Part shown: in pieces, positions 46,787 to 57,644 of the stretch
Position numbering within the stretch: position 1 is the first letter of the stretch
Layout: every line of letters begins with the position of its first letter
Assembly (NCBI GenBank): GCA_033807775.1
Contig: CM066315.1
Span: 55,954,820-56,018,819 of the forward strand
Direction of reading: 5' to 3'
DNA: 64,000 bases
From: Saussurea involucrata
Lineage: Eukaryota; Streptophyta; Magnoliopsida; Asterales; Asteraceae
The notes under the pieces: model-generated
What the model saw: the letters and a program-made list of their open reading frames with translations, nothing else
The model's database searches: none
What the model was told of the DNA's origin: nothing
Translations under genes and position numbers: made by a program

Positions 46787-48699
46787 TTATTCAAGGTTGA
46801 TCAAGCCCACACTTGCTACCAAGAAAGTGAATCTACCCACATCAAAAGCTTTTGTGAATAGATCTGCAAACTGGTCATTGGTATGAACTTTAGCAACTTG
46901 AATCAATTTCTTTTCATTACAGTCTCTAATAAAGTGATACCTGATCTCTATGTGCTTTGTTTTTGAGTGTTTGACAGGATTGTTAACAATGCTAATGGCA
47001 CTGTTGTTGTCAATGAAGATTGGAGTGTGAAGAAATGTTACCCCATAGTCCAACATCTGATTCTGAATCCATAACACCTGAGAACAGCAACTTGCAGCAG
47101 CTATATACTCAGCTTCTGTTGTAGATAAGGACACTGTGGTTTGTTTCTTACACTGCCATGATACAAGTCTTGCACCCAAAAACTGACATCCACCTGAAGT
47201 AGACTTCCTATCCATGTTAGCTCCACCTAAGTCACTGTCTGAGTATGCAAGCAAGTCAAATGAAGATTCATAAGGATACCAAAGACCTAATCTAGGTTGC
47301 CCTCTTAGGTATCTAAAAATTCTTTTGACTGCATGAAGGTGTGATTGCTTAGGTGTAACCTGAAATCTGGCACAAACACATACTGGAAACATAATGTCTG
47401 TCTAGAGGCTGTGAGATACATGAGTGATCCAATCATAGATCTGTAACGATGGACATCCACATCCTCCCCCTCAAGATCTGCAGTGATCTGTTTGTGTGTC
47501 TCCATTGGTGTGCTTGCTGGCTTTGAGTCTGTTAAACCATACTTGTCCAGGATGTCTTTCACATATTTGGATTGGCTTATGAAAATCCCATCTTTCCTCT
47601 GTTTCACCTGAAGCCCAAGGAAGAAAGTAAGTTCTCCCATGGAACTCATCTTGAAGCTATTGTGCATTAACTCTTCAAACTCTTTACACATGTGATCATT
47701 TGTGGATCCAAAGATGATGTCATCCACATAGATCTGAACAAGTAGTGTGTCTTTCTTTCTCCTCTTAATGAACAAGGTCTTGTCAATGACTCCTCTTTCA
47801 AAGTCATTTTTCAAGAGAGAGGTAGACAGGGTGTCATACCATGCTCTTGGGGCTTGATGTAAACCATAAAGTGCCTTCTTCAACTTGTACACTCTGTCAG
47901 GGTGCAATGGATTCTCAAATCCAGGGGGTTGACAGACATATACTTCTTCATCAATACTTCCATACAGAAAAGCACTTTTTACATCCATTTGGTAGACCTT
48001 GAACTTCATGTATAAGGCATAGGCTAGAAATAGCCTAATTGCTTCAATCCATGCCACTGGAGCAAAGACTTCCTCATAGTCTATGCCCTCTTCCTGAGTA
48101 TACCCTTGTGCAACCAGCCTTGCTTTGTTTCTGATCACAATTCCTCTGTCATCCTTCTTGTTTCTGAAAATCCACTTGGTCCCAATTGCTCTATGACCTT
48201 TTGGAAGGTCCACCAAGTCCCAAACATTCTGTAATTTAAACTGTAGCAGCTCCTCTTGCATTGCCTCTATCCAACTTGGATCTTTCATAGCATCATAAGC
48301 CTTTGTGGGCTCAATTTGGGATAGAAAGCAAGTAAGTACAGTATTAACTGTATTCTGCTGATCTTGTAGCTCTTGAAGTCTGCTTTGATTCCTAGTCATC
48401 ATGGAAGAAGCAATGTCTCCTATAACCAACTCAGGAGGATGATTTTTCTGAGTTCTTGATGGATGACCAGATTCCTCTTGTAAGTTCACATCCAGATTTG
48501 ACTCATTTAAGTCTGGATTTTCTTCAGCTTCTTCAGTCACTTCAGACTCTCTTGAAGTCTGATTTTCCTCTATTCTTCTCTCTTCTTCATTCTGAATGGG
48601 TTCAGCTTCCTTTTCTGGTTCACAGAAGTCAACAGGATCAATGGTAGGGAGTGGAAATATCACAGACTGAATATTGTTATCTGATGGTGGTGCATCCCT
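46787..48699 (-). pseudogene. pol: D: reverse transcriptase and RNase H
   Basis: RT from about 48290 (EEEL and VWDLVDLPKGHRAIGTKWIF), with YQMDVKSAFLYGSIDEEVY near 47990-47930, YGLHQAPRAWYDTL near 47860 and catalytic YVDD at 47730-47719. A missing base near 47399 (SRQT in place of SRPD-like) shifts the frame at the RT-RNase H border. RNase H continues at 47392-46787 (AYSDSDLGGANMDRKSTSG, STTEAEYIAAASCC) to TAG at 46789-46787. Upstream, TAA at 48702-48700 separates this part from integrase in the same frame. Confidence 0.92.
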
Positions 48700-50123
48700 T
48701 TATCCTGCATTTACATCACTACTGAAACCCAAAGAATTAGTGAGTGAATCAATGTCAAATAGCCAATCATGACCTGAACCAATAGGATTTGGTGTGTTTT
48801 CATTGCATTTGACATTGTCACTTTCTTCAATTATTCTAGAAGAGGTATTAAACACTCTGTAAGCCTTACTCTGAGATGAGTAACCAACAAGAAAGCCATC
48901 ATCTGCTTTGCTATCAAACTTACCTAAGTGAGATTTGGTATTGAGAATTGTACAAGGACACCCAAATGGTTTGAAAAATCCAATAAATGGTTTCTTTTTC
49001 AGAAAAAGCTCATAAGGTGTCTTGTTTTTAGGCTTTATGACCAAAACTCTGTTTTGAACATAACAAGCAGTATTAACTGCTTCTGCCCAAAAAGTAGTGG
49101 GTAATTTTGAATCAGCTAACAGAGATCTAGCAGCCTCAATCAGTGTCCTATTCCTTCTCTCAGCAACACCATTCTGTTGTGGAGTCCTAGGAGCACTGTA
49201 TTGTCTCTCAATTCCTTTTTCCTCACAAAAGGTGTTTAGATCAAAGTTTTTAAATTCAGTCCCATTATCTGATCTAATGACTTTCACTTTTTGATTTGAT
49301 TGGTTTTCAATTCTAAGAATAAAAGATTTGATCAGTCCACTTGTCTCATCTTTAGTTCTCAGAAAATATACCCAAGTAAATCTAGAGTAATCATCAACAA
49401 TAACTAAACAGTATGACTTCTTGCCAATGCTCATGGCATTTGTAGGGCCAAACAGATCCATATGCAACAACTGAAGAGGATTTGAGATAGTGTTTATCTC
49501 TTTGGACTTATGAGAAGTTTTGTGTTGTTTGCCTTTGAGACATGCAACACAATGATCATCACATGAATAGACTTTTGAAGGTAAACCCCTAACAAGATTA
49601 TTTTTAACAAGTTTATTCATTGTTTTAAAATTCATGTGACACATCCTTCTATGCCAAAGTGATGATTCATCTATTGTAGCTTTTGATACCAAACAATTTA
49701 GAGATGAATCAGATGAAACACTTTCTAAATCTAAACAATACACATTATCCTTTCTAGGAGTTCTCAATAGTATCATGTTTTCATCAACTACTTTGAATCC
49801 AGGAGCAAGAATAATGCATTCAGAATCAGTAAATAATATACTATGTTTCTTGTCACAGACCTGTGATACACTTAACAGGTTGTATCTCAATTGCTCAACA
49901 TAGTAAACATCCTCAAATGTCATCTTACCTTTTGACACATCACCTTTACCACTTATCTTACCTCTTGCAGGATTATTTCCAAAAGCAACATGTCCTCCAT
50001 CAATTCTTTTGAAATTCTTGAGGCAGGCCATGTTACCTGTCATGTGCCTGGAGCAACCACTATCAACATGCCATATGCTCTTCCCCTTGAGCTGTTGGTT
50101 GCCCTGCACATCAGATAAATCAG
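48700..50123 (-). pseudogene. pol: D: protease and integrase
   Basis: Opens in the -1 frame right at the gag stop. Protease active site HVDSGCSRHMTG near 50075-50040. Pre-integrase LWHRRMCHMNFKTMNKL near 49655. Integrase core DLFGPTNAMSIGKKSY near 49460, DDYSRFTWVYF near 49400, IRSDNGTEF near 49270 and the Glu region SAPRTPQQNGVAERRNRT near 49190. It ends with TAA 48702-48700; the frame continues beyond it. The motif GTTAATACTGC occurs in it at about 49075. Confidence 0.92.
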
Positions 50124-50126
50124 TTA

Positions 50127-50133
50127 GTTTTTA
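50127..50133 (-). other. D: possible -1 frameshift site at the gag-pol border
   Basis: Minus-strand TAAAAAC in gag phase (AAT AAA AAC, then TAA). Protease lies in the -1 frame and is open from just after this point. The heptamer is one base from the classical A AAA AAC. An alternative is a splice acceptor: CTAAC at 50126 and GTGCAG near 50105. Confidence 0.4.
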
Positions 50134-50277
50134 TTGGGAACCCAAGCCAAAGTGGTCTTGGGTCTCCCTTGCTCATCAAAGTACTTGCACTGGGTTTTGA
50201 TGAGATTTTCAAACTTAGGTACTGCAGAACTGGAGTACTTTGTCAATATGATTGGTCTAGCAGCACAAAAACTAGAA

Positions 50278-50640
50278 GCAGTATTAACCTTGGAAGAAGT
50301 ACTAACAGTGTTAGCAGCACTAACACTGCTAGCAGCAGTATTGTTCTTAGAAGAGGTACTAACAGAGTTAGCAGCACTAACACTGCTAGCAGCAGCATTC
50401 TCTTGAAAAGAAGTACTAACAGTGTTAGCAGCACTAACACTGCTAGCAGCAGTATTCTCTTTAAAAGAAGTACTAACAGTGTTAGCAGCACTAACACTGC
50501 TAGCAGCAGTATTCTCTTTAAAAGAAGTACTAACAGTGTTAGCAGCACTAACACTGCTAGCAGTAGTATTGGCAGCAGTATTGCTTCTAGCAGCACTATC
50601 CTTGTCAGCAGTACTATCTGAGGTAGCAGTACTAACATTA
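50278..50640 (-). repeat. D: tandem repeat inside gag
   Basis: A 57-bp unit repeated about five times, encoding 19 residues (NTAASSVSAANTVSTSFKE). Each unit contains GTTAGTGCTGCTAAC and GTTAGTACT, so it is built from the same motif as D's noncoding arrays. Confidence 0.9.
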
Positions 50641-52854
50641 GTGCTTTTGGGGACCCACATATTGACACATTCCTTTTCAGTCTGTTTTCTCATGTGGCTT
50701 TTGGATTCAGCTTGTTTCTTAGCCACATTATTCCTTGCAGGCTTCCTATAACCAGAAGATTTTTGAAAACTTCTTTGAAAACTTTTCTTTTGGTTAATAG
50801 GATTGAAATAACAGTGTTTGGCAAGATGATTCAATTTGCCACAAATAAAACAAGGTTTTGGTCTGTTAATCCTTTGCAGATCAACTCCTTGCTTTTGTGC
50901 CCACTGGTTATTCCAATTTCTTTGATTTCCCCTCTTTTTATCATGTTTTTTGGGCTTATTCTCTTGAGATTTCTTGCAAGAACAATGTTCACAAGTATTA
51001 GAGTTCACAACAGTGGTCTGTGTATAATGAACTCCCTTTCCCTTTCCAGTCCTTTTCATCTCATTGTTCTTAACACATGGACTTACACATTCCTCATCAG
51101 ATCCTTCTTTTTCAGTCTTATCCTCAACAACTACTTTATCTAATGGATCTACTTCAGTGGCTCCTTCAGGTAAGTCCTTCCTATCCTTGGTTTCTAATAG
51201 GTCTGACTTAGGAGGGATGTAGGTGTTGTTGTAGGGTGGGGGTGTGGCATTGTACCCTATGCCTGGTTTCAACTTACTATGGATTTGAGAGTTGATTATG
51301 TTGTCCATGACTTTAGAGGCACAATTAAACTTTTCTACATCAAGTTTAACTTTCTCAAGCTCTCCTTTTAGTTTCTCACACTCTTCCCTGGATTCTCTAA
51401 GCTGGAACTCTAGACCATCCTTTTCCCATTTCCAATAGTTTGTATCATAGGAGTGTTGAAGTTCATTGGCTTGAAAAGCCCTAATCTGTTCTTCAAACTT
51501 CTCAACAATTACTACATAGTCTTTTTCTGTCCTTTTCTAATCTCTTAAGGTCATCACACATTCCCTGATTGTGATCTCTATACCTTTTAACAGTGTCTAT
51601 ACAAGCTTGAGTACAGAGATTAGATTTTACCTCAGTGGGAAGATCTGAAACTTCAGCCATAAGAGCTTGATTTTGGATGGCCTCTTCTGCTTGATCACTC
51701 CAATCAAATCCCATTCCTTGTTGACAGACAAGAGCTTGAATAGAGTTTCTGTTTTGATTGGAGCTTCCAGCCTGAGTTTGTTAATGGCTGTTGTGAGATG
51801 TTCCACCTTTGCATTCCCTGGAAAAGTGTCCCATCTTGTGACACTTGTAGCATTCAACTTTGGACTTGTCAAATCCAGCACCATCTTCTCTTCTTTGGGA
51901 AAAGTTGTTTCTCCATGTCCTCTTTATGAATCTCTTCACCCTCATAGACAGCATAGCCATCTGCCACTTGATATCCATCTCTTCAAGATCATCAGCATTA
52001 ATCTGTTCTAAGTCATCATTAATCAATGAGGAATTAACATGACTAGAAAAGAAGGCTTCTAGTACTGAATCATTGGTCTTTTCCTGATTGACTCCTCCAG
52101 CAGCACTAACTGATTCAGGGTTAGCAGTAGAATCAGGTGATGCTGAAAGGAGTGCAGCATTATGTACATATCCAGAGGGCTTCTTTTTGGCTTCAACCTC
52201 TGCTTCAAAGACTCTAAGATCATTGTAAAGATCATCAAGCTCTTTATCTTCCAATTGGTCATTCTGTCTGAAGGACACAGTATACATTGTCCACTCTTCA
52301 CCTAATGATCTTAAGAACTTTCTGTTAACATCATCAGCCTCCATCTTGACTCCTACTGTGGCCAATTCTCCAATCAGTTTATTAAATCTATCAAAAGTTT
52401 GAGTCATAGACTCATTCTTAGTAGAAGTAAAGTTTTCATACTGCTGCTTGAGAATTGCCTTCTGATTCCTCTTGGTGCTTTTGGTGCCAGTGAATCTCTT
52501 TTCTAATGCATTCCACAGAGTCTGAGCATCAGTGCAATGATGGAATTGATGCTAATATTCATTGGGGATAGCCAAAAGCAGAGTGCTTAAGGCCTTCATC
52601 TCTATTTGTCTGACTTTTCTCTCTGCATCAGTCTTTGGAGGAGGTCTTTTGCCATCTGGTCCAATTCTTCCTTCAGCACATGGACCATTCTCTATGATAT
52701 CCCAGATGGAATAATCAGTAAGCAGAATATACTGCTTGATTCTAATTTTCCACATGTCAAACTCATTGGGTCTGAGCATGGGAACCTTAGAAACAAGAGT
52801 ACTGTTTGATTCAATAGAATTGTCCATAATAATTGTAGAATTCTAAGAAACACA

Positions 52855-52867
52855 GGCTCTGATACCA
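52855..52867 (-). other. D: primer-binding site, initiator tRNA-Met
   Basis: Minus-strand TGGTATCAGAGCC, two bases from the 5' LTR. Confidence 0.95.
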
Positions 52868-53172
52868 CTTGTCAGGATCGAATCTTAACAAGACTAATAA
52901 TACTTAGAACTCAGAATTAAAGAATCTGCGGAATAGAACTTTAATTCACACAATCAAAGAACAATATATCAGAAAACACACAGCTGTTTGTATTCACTAA
53001 TTCAACTCACAAGCTTACATCCAAACCTCAATCTTGATGAACAGGCTCAATCAAGACGACTTCTACTTCTCTAGAAATAGGGTTCTAAACCTTGAGGTTA
53101 ATTCTCTCTAAAACAAAACGTATTCTTAGACTCTTGTGTATCGCGTATATCGAATAGCTATCTATCAACATC

Positions 53173-53180
53173 TATTTATA
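53173..53180 (-). promoter_or_regulatory. D: TATA box in the 5' LTR
   Basis: Minus-strand TATAAATA downstream (in element sense) of the motif array, which thus occupies the place of upstream promoter elements. Same box at 42544-42551 in the 3' LTR. Confidence 0.6.
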
Positions 53181-53300
53181 CAAAATAATTACAAGATAAC
53201 TATCAAAACAAAATCGATCTTCAGAATATTCTTTCACGATTATCTTCAATCATTCCATCTTTATCTCCAACATTCTCGCATTCCAAACTTATGATCACAA

Positions 53301-53594
53301 GCAGCATTAACATCTTTATGCACGAGCAGTATTAACTTCATTCAGCATGAGCAGTACTAATATTCTCCAGCAGCATTAATTCATTCCAGCAGCATTAACT
53401 TGACTCAGCAGTACTAACCTTGCTTCAGCAGTATTAATCATGACAAGCAGTACTAACTTTGCTTCAGCAATATTAATCATGACAAGCAGTACTAACTTTG
53501 CTTCAGCAGTATTAATCTTGACAAGCAGTACTAACTTCACTCTAGCAGTATTAATTATGCCCTGGCAGTATTAAAGTTGTTCTGGCAGTACTAT
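53301..53594. repeat. D: motif array in the 5' LTR
   Basis: About 15 copies of AGCAGYAYTAAY; see the partner at 42672-42967. Confidence 0.92.
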
Positions 53595-53679
53595 CCATAC
53601 TTAGCAAATCTTCAGTTCCCAACAACTTGCTTTGGAGTTTGATCATCACAAGTCTATAGGTGTATTCAAAGCACTATCA

Positions 53680-54954
53680 ACTGTCATCCAAGAATCGACA
53701 GATTCAAATTGGATGTTGAAAATTTCGATCCAATCCAATGACAACTGGATATCCAATCAAGGTCGGTTGGTTTTAATTGGATCGTCGACTTTCTCTACAC
53801 CCCTAGTATACGATATAAAAAAATTCGTATCAATTGTAATTGATTGGTACATGATATAAGGAAAAACATGGTAAAGTACCATGTTCACCCCTATTACAAG
53901 TGGCCTATATTTTATTAGCCCTTGAAGTTATTAAGCACAAGAACTCCTACTACAAATATATTGAGCCAATAACAAAGATATTGAAGCCAATATCCTAACC
54001 AATTTTTGAATAAACACTGAGAGTTTCATATTCCTTGAAATGCAAAATGCACAATTGAAACACTAACTGGATCTAGAATCATGGCAAACAAAGCATAAAC
54101 TACACATTGAGCCACTAGAAAATAACAAGTAAACAAATTGAAATGAGTTAATTACAAAAACTTGTGAGGATGAAGTCGTAGTTACACATTCTCCATTTCA
54201 TGTGACTCTAAAAACCATTGTTTGACCCTTGTTTTAGAAGTTTTGGATTATGTAAACAGAAGATGGACCCGAAAAGGAAAACTACCTTAGAGGATGAAGA
54301 TGTAGAACCTACTTTGTCATTGCGAAGGTTTCAATTGTAGAAAAAATGTTTATAAAGGTTTATCTTGGCAATAAATGACACAATGACATAAAAAGGAACA
54401 CTATGAGTGCACAAAAAGTCTAAAACTTAGCACATAACAAAGCTCAAAGTCCAGGCTGAGCCAAGCCTAAATGCCTTATTGGCAACCCCCCCCCCAAAAA
54501 AAAAATAATAAATAAATAAAAGAATAATCTACGAATTTTGTCCCCAAGGTATGTAGGTATGTTAAAAAATACAGATTTGGTCCTTTAACTTCATTTATTA
54601 CATAACAAACCTCCAGGTATGCAGATTCGTATGGATTTGGTCTTTCCCACTAACGGTCATCCAACTTTTCCGTTAAATATGACCATCTTGCAAACTTTCT
54701 TCATCTTTACCATTTTTCAAACTACATGGACCAGATCTGTAATTTACTTTAAACCATATTTATATTTATATATTATGTATTATATATTTATATTCATATA
54801 AATTATATTATAATTTATATTTTATAAATTATATTATATATTTATATTTTATATACTTTTATTATATATTATATATATTATATATATTTAAATTTAAATT
54901 TAAATTTATACGTTTTATGATTTTATACAGTTTCATCACAAAATTTATGATACA
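53680..54954. other. AT-rich DNA outside element A, no gene seen
   Basis: No supported ORF. ACTGT at 53680-53684 should be A's right target duplication. TTGGAT/ATCCAA repeats lie at 53705-53790, with CTACACCCCTAG at 53797, which resembles a hAT-type terminal sequence but lacks a partner. A C/A run lies at 54487-54510 and TA-rich, locally palindromic DNA at 54755-54910. Confidence 0.6.
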
Positions 54955-55938
54955 TGTAACACCCGTGATTCTCGGTAAGTATAAGCCACTCGTGCGTTTT
55001 TGGTGATTCCTAAGTTGTGGGTTTGAGTTAGGAATTTATTGCTTTTAGTTCCTAAGAGTATCGGAGGTGTTTCGGGTGTGAAAAGTCGAGTTTCGCGGCT
55101 TGGTGCGGATCTGGCTACAATGCCTGACGGTCATAGCCGCACTGGCAAAGTCGCAGCCGAATAGGCACTTTCGGTACACTTTGTACGACAATTCCATGCG
55201 ACGATGACATTGTCATTGTAGCATAGCATAGTCGTTGACGGGTACCAGGTCACAATAAAGGTGCGATTTTCAGCTTTTATCTCATTCTCAACTCCTCAAA
55301 CCCTCTTCATTCTCTCCCAAATTAGTTCCCTTTCACCCCATATAAACCCTAGCTATTTTTTGGGGCTTTTCATGGAAATCAAAGTGTTCTTTCATCATCA
55401 ATCTAAGAAGTGGAAGCAAAGATCAAGAGTCCTCCATCTCACTCTCATCGTCAAGAGGTTTTAGAAGTTTCCTAGGTTTTCATCAAAACCTAAGTGGTGA
55501 GTTCATCCTCCTAGTTTCTAAACTTTCATATGAGTTATAAATGCTCCATTTATGACTTCCTAGTGTTTCATTTCTCCAATTTCGGTATGGATGATTTTGG
55601 GAAAAGTTAGGTCAAAACTATGGTTTTGGTATAAATGAAGATTTTGGTAGAAGATATTTGGGAAGTGATTCTAAGTACTTGGATAAGTATGTTTATGGTT
55701 AAAAACTTGTCGATCTAGGTTTTGGAAGTTTTGGCTTGAGGATTCAAGTTCTTCAAAGGAGCACAAGTGTAGGGAAAATCTAGATTTAGCCTAAATCTAG
55801 CAAGGTGAGTTCAAGTTGATTTGTGAAAACGTTGTACATGACAAAAATGTTCATTTTTAAAGTGTTTATGTGTTTTACATGAAATTATCAATTGTTGAGT
55901 CATTTGGTGGATTTTGATTATGTGAAGTGTTTAACTTA
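54955..55938 (+). repeat. H1: truncated gypsy-type LTR
   Basis: Starts TGTAACACCCGTGATTCTCGG after TACA. A TATATAAACCCTAG promoter-like stretch lies near 55340. From about 55640 it aligns with 56720-56995 of H2. It breaks off at 55938 where H2 begins; no PBS or coding sequence. Confidence 0.65.
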
Positions 55939-57644
55939 TGTAACACCCGTAATTTTCAGGTAAGTATAACTTCAAGTCAGTGTATAAATCAATCTTTCAA
56001 GAGAAATAGAAGTAATAGGATTTTGGATTGAATCCTAGATTTTATAGTCTTGTTGGATGGAGAATTCAAATACGAATCCAACAGTCCTTTCCAGAGCGAA
56101 AACGGAGCTAAAACGAAGAAGTTATGACCAAAACAATGATCGGGCAAAATAAACCGGGTGACCAGTGTCAAGTGTACGTACGCATAAAAAGCAAGTGGAC
56201 GTACGTATAGGGTGGTTGTCCGAGTGGTTTCGCGTAAGAAACAGAAGTTTCAGTCCTGATGCAAGTGGACGTCCGCATAAGATTCCAAGTGGACGTCTGC
56301 ATTGAGTCTGACGAAATTTTCACCCTTTTCACTTTCAACTTTTCCCTTCTCTCTCTCCTACTTTTACCCCCATATCTATATCTTAACTCCCTCTCCCTCA
56401 TTTCGACTTCCTCCTCCTCCAAAAACCCTAAATCCTTTCTCCTCTCTTCATCTTTCTTTCCCAAATCAAATCCCATACCATTTTTATGAACTTTAACCTT
56501 TTCTAGAACCTTGTCTTTGGGTATAGAAGTGGTTGTTTTCCATCAAGCTAAAGAATGGAAGCTTAGAGCAAGAGTTCTTCATCTCACTCTCATTCTTGGA
56601 GTTGGAAGTTCATTTTTGGTAACCTAGAGGTGTTTTGTTGGTGGATTCAAGTGTGGTTGAGGTAATCTTCTCTTTTCTCCACCTAATAAATTAGGGTTTT
56701 GCATAAATGGAGATTTTGATATAATATGTTGGGGGAAATGATTCTAAGTGATTGGATATGACTATTTATGGTTGGAAACTTGTGGATCTAAGTTTTTGGA
56801 AGTTTTGCTTGAAGATGCAAGTTTCTTCAAAGGAGCTCAAGTTTGAGTAAAATCTAGATTTAGCCTAAATGTAGCAAAGTCAGTTCAAGTTGATTTGTGA
56901 AAATGTTGTACATACCAAAAATGTTTATTTTAAAGTGTTTGTGTGTTTTACATGAAATCATCAATTGTTAAGTTATTTGGTGGGTTTTGATTACTTGAAG
57001 TGTTAAATTTTATAAACCTTGCAAAACACCCACATTTGGGATTTTTGGCTAATTTGATAAATGAATCATAAATTAAAATGTTTTGATGATTTATTGCATA
57101 AATGGAGATTATTTGGTAAAATTCATTTTTGTGTTTGTTGGAAATATGCATAGTTTGTGTTATGGGATCTTTTGAAAATACCACCGTGTCGGTCATTGGA
57201 TTTTGGTCATTCCCGTCCTTGCGAACATGTTGAAAATCGTAAACCTTTTGGTTTTGGGAAATGATGTATTTTGAGTATTTTGATGAGTAAATCTTAGGTA
57301 TTGACATTTTAACGATTTATCTTACTAGTGTAAATCTTTTGGTATAAATGCACTTTGATGGGTGTTTTGGGGAATGAATTGTCTTAACCTAGAGTTGTGT
57401 GGAGTTATTTATGTTTATGGAGCATGTTTTGCATAAACGTGGGGTATTTACGTTTTATTGCATTTTATGACTTTTAACAAATGGTCTTTTGGTTAGTTGA
57501 GCTTGTGGCTCGGTATCTGATTATGTTGGGTTTTGGGGACGTTTGTCTAGTTTTGATATCTCAACGTAGAGCTTTGGTCATGATTTATATTTTTTTGAGG
57601 ATTGCATGTTTTGAATGTGCTAGTTCATTCGTTTGGAGTCATGT
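55939..57644 (+). repeat. H2: second LTR of the H family, cut by element G
   Basis: Starts TGTAACACCCGTAATTTTCAGG and shares its start and middle with H1, but differs between about 55990 and 56500. AAGTGGACGT occurs three to four times (56191-56296). It runs into element G at 57645; its end should lie right of G, outside the window. Confidence 0.6.
57640..57644. repeat. Predicted target duplication of element G
   Basis: CATGT before the G LTR. The partner lies outside the window, so this is a prediction. Confidence 0.5.

Larger units (their letters stand above)
50124..52827 (-). pseudogene. gag: D: gag
   Basis: Large Gag of about 900 codons from ATG 52827. The N-terminal domain (VPMLRPNEFDMWKIRIKQYI) leads to the capsid core (FNKLIGELATVGVKMEADDV, FLRSLGEEW). 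There are two zinc knuckles: 51852-51811 (CYKCHKMGHFSREC) and 50852-50811 (CFICGKLNHLAKHC). A Lys/Glu coiled-coil region lies between them, and a 19-residue tandem repeat (50640-50278) and the WVPNKN end follow. Breaks: TAG 52554-52552, TAA 51783-51781 and a one-base shift in an A-run near 51520. The final TAA at 50126-50124 is probably the normal gag end. Confidence 0.88.
42241..53624 (-). mobile_element. Element D: large Copia retrotransposon with accessory ORF
   Basis: 11,384 bp, minus strand, in A's 3' LTR. LTRs are both 755 bp and differ at about two positions, so it is the youngest insertion here. Order on the minus strand: LTR, initiator-Met PBS, gag (start only 27 bases after the PBS), -1 shift to protease-integrase-RT-RNase H, motif array, accessory ORF (45899-43061), polypurine tract, LTR. 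The layout recalls SIRE-type Copia elements, which also carry an ORF after pol; lineage is uncertain (Tork or SIRE). At least seven coding lesions are present. Confidence 0.92.
52870..53624 (-). repeat. D: 5' LTR (right copy)
   Basis: 755 bp. Compared with the left copy I find C/T at about 53137 and G/A at about 53469. Confidence 0.95.
1..53679 (+). mobile_element. Element A: Athila-type Ty3/gypsy retrotransposon, host of six nested insertions
   Basis: The element enters from the left edge inside its 5' LTR and ends at 53679 with the end of its 3' LTR. Six insertions with 5-bp target duplications split it; removing them leaves about 11.4 kb in the window and an estimated 12.6 kb in full. Order is LTR, tRNA-Asp-type PBS, gag, protease, RT, RNase H, integrase, noncoding spacer, third ORF, polypurine tract, LTR. 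Family call rests on the PBS, the gag and pol style and the third ORF after integrase. The coding region is dead (many frameshifts and stops). The 5' LTR start lies about 1.2 kb left of the window. Confidence 0.9.
32745..53679 (+). repeat. A: 3' LTR, interrupted by elements E and D
   Basis: About 1.6 kb of LTR in three pieces: 32745-34085, 42036-42240 and 53630-53679. Start TGATA and end TATCA are inverted copies. A TATA box (33223-33230) and a repeated motif near 33600-33860 (gatgacttgatcacc / gacgagttgatcac) lie in the first piece. Confidence 0.88.

Noticed and set aside
50169..50751. Plus-strand ORFs of 109-150 residues opposite D gag
   Set aside because: They are antisense shadows of the gag tandem repeat and show only repetitive Ala/Leu/Ser sequence.
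53797..53812. hAT-type transposon end (CTACACCCCTAG)
   Set aside because: No matching inverted end or 8-bp duplication found nearby; kept only as a remark in the flanking region.
56214..56262. tRNA-like box (TGTCCGAGTGG followed by GTTTCAGTCC)
   Set aside because: No cloverleaf can be formed around it and the spacing of the two boxes is poor; it lies within a truncated LTR.
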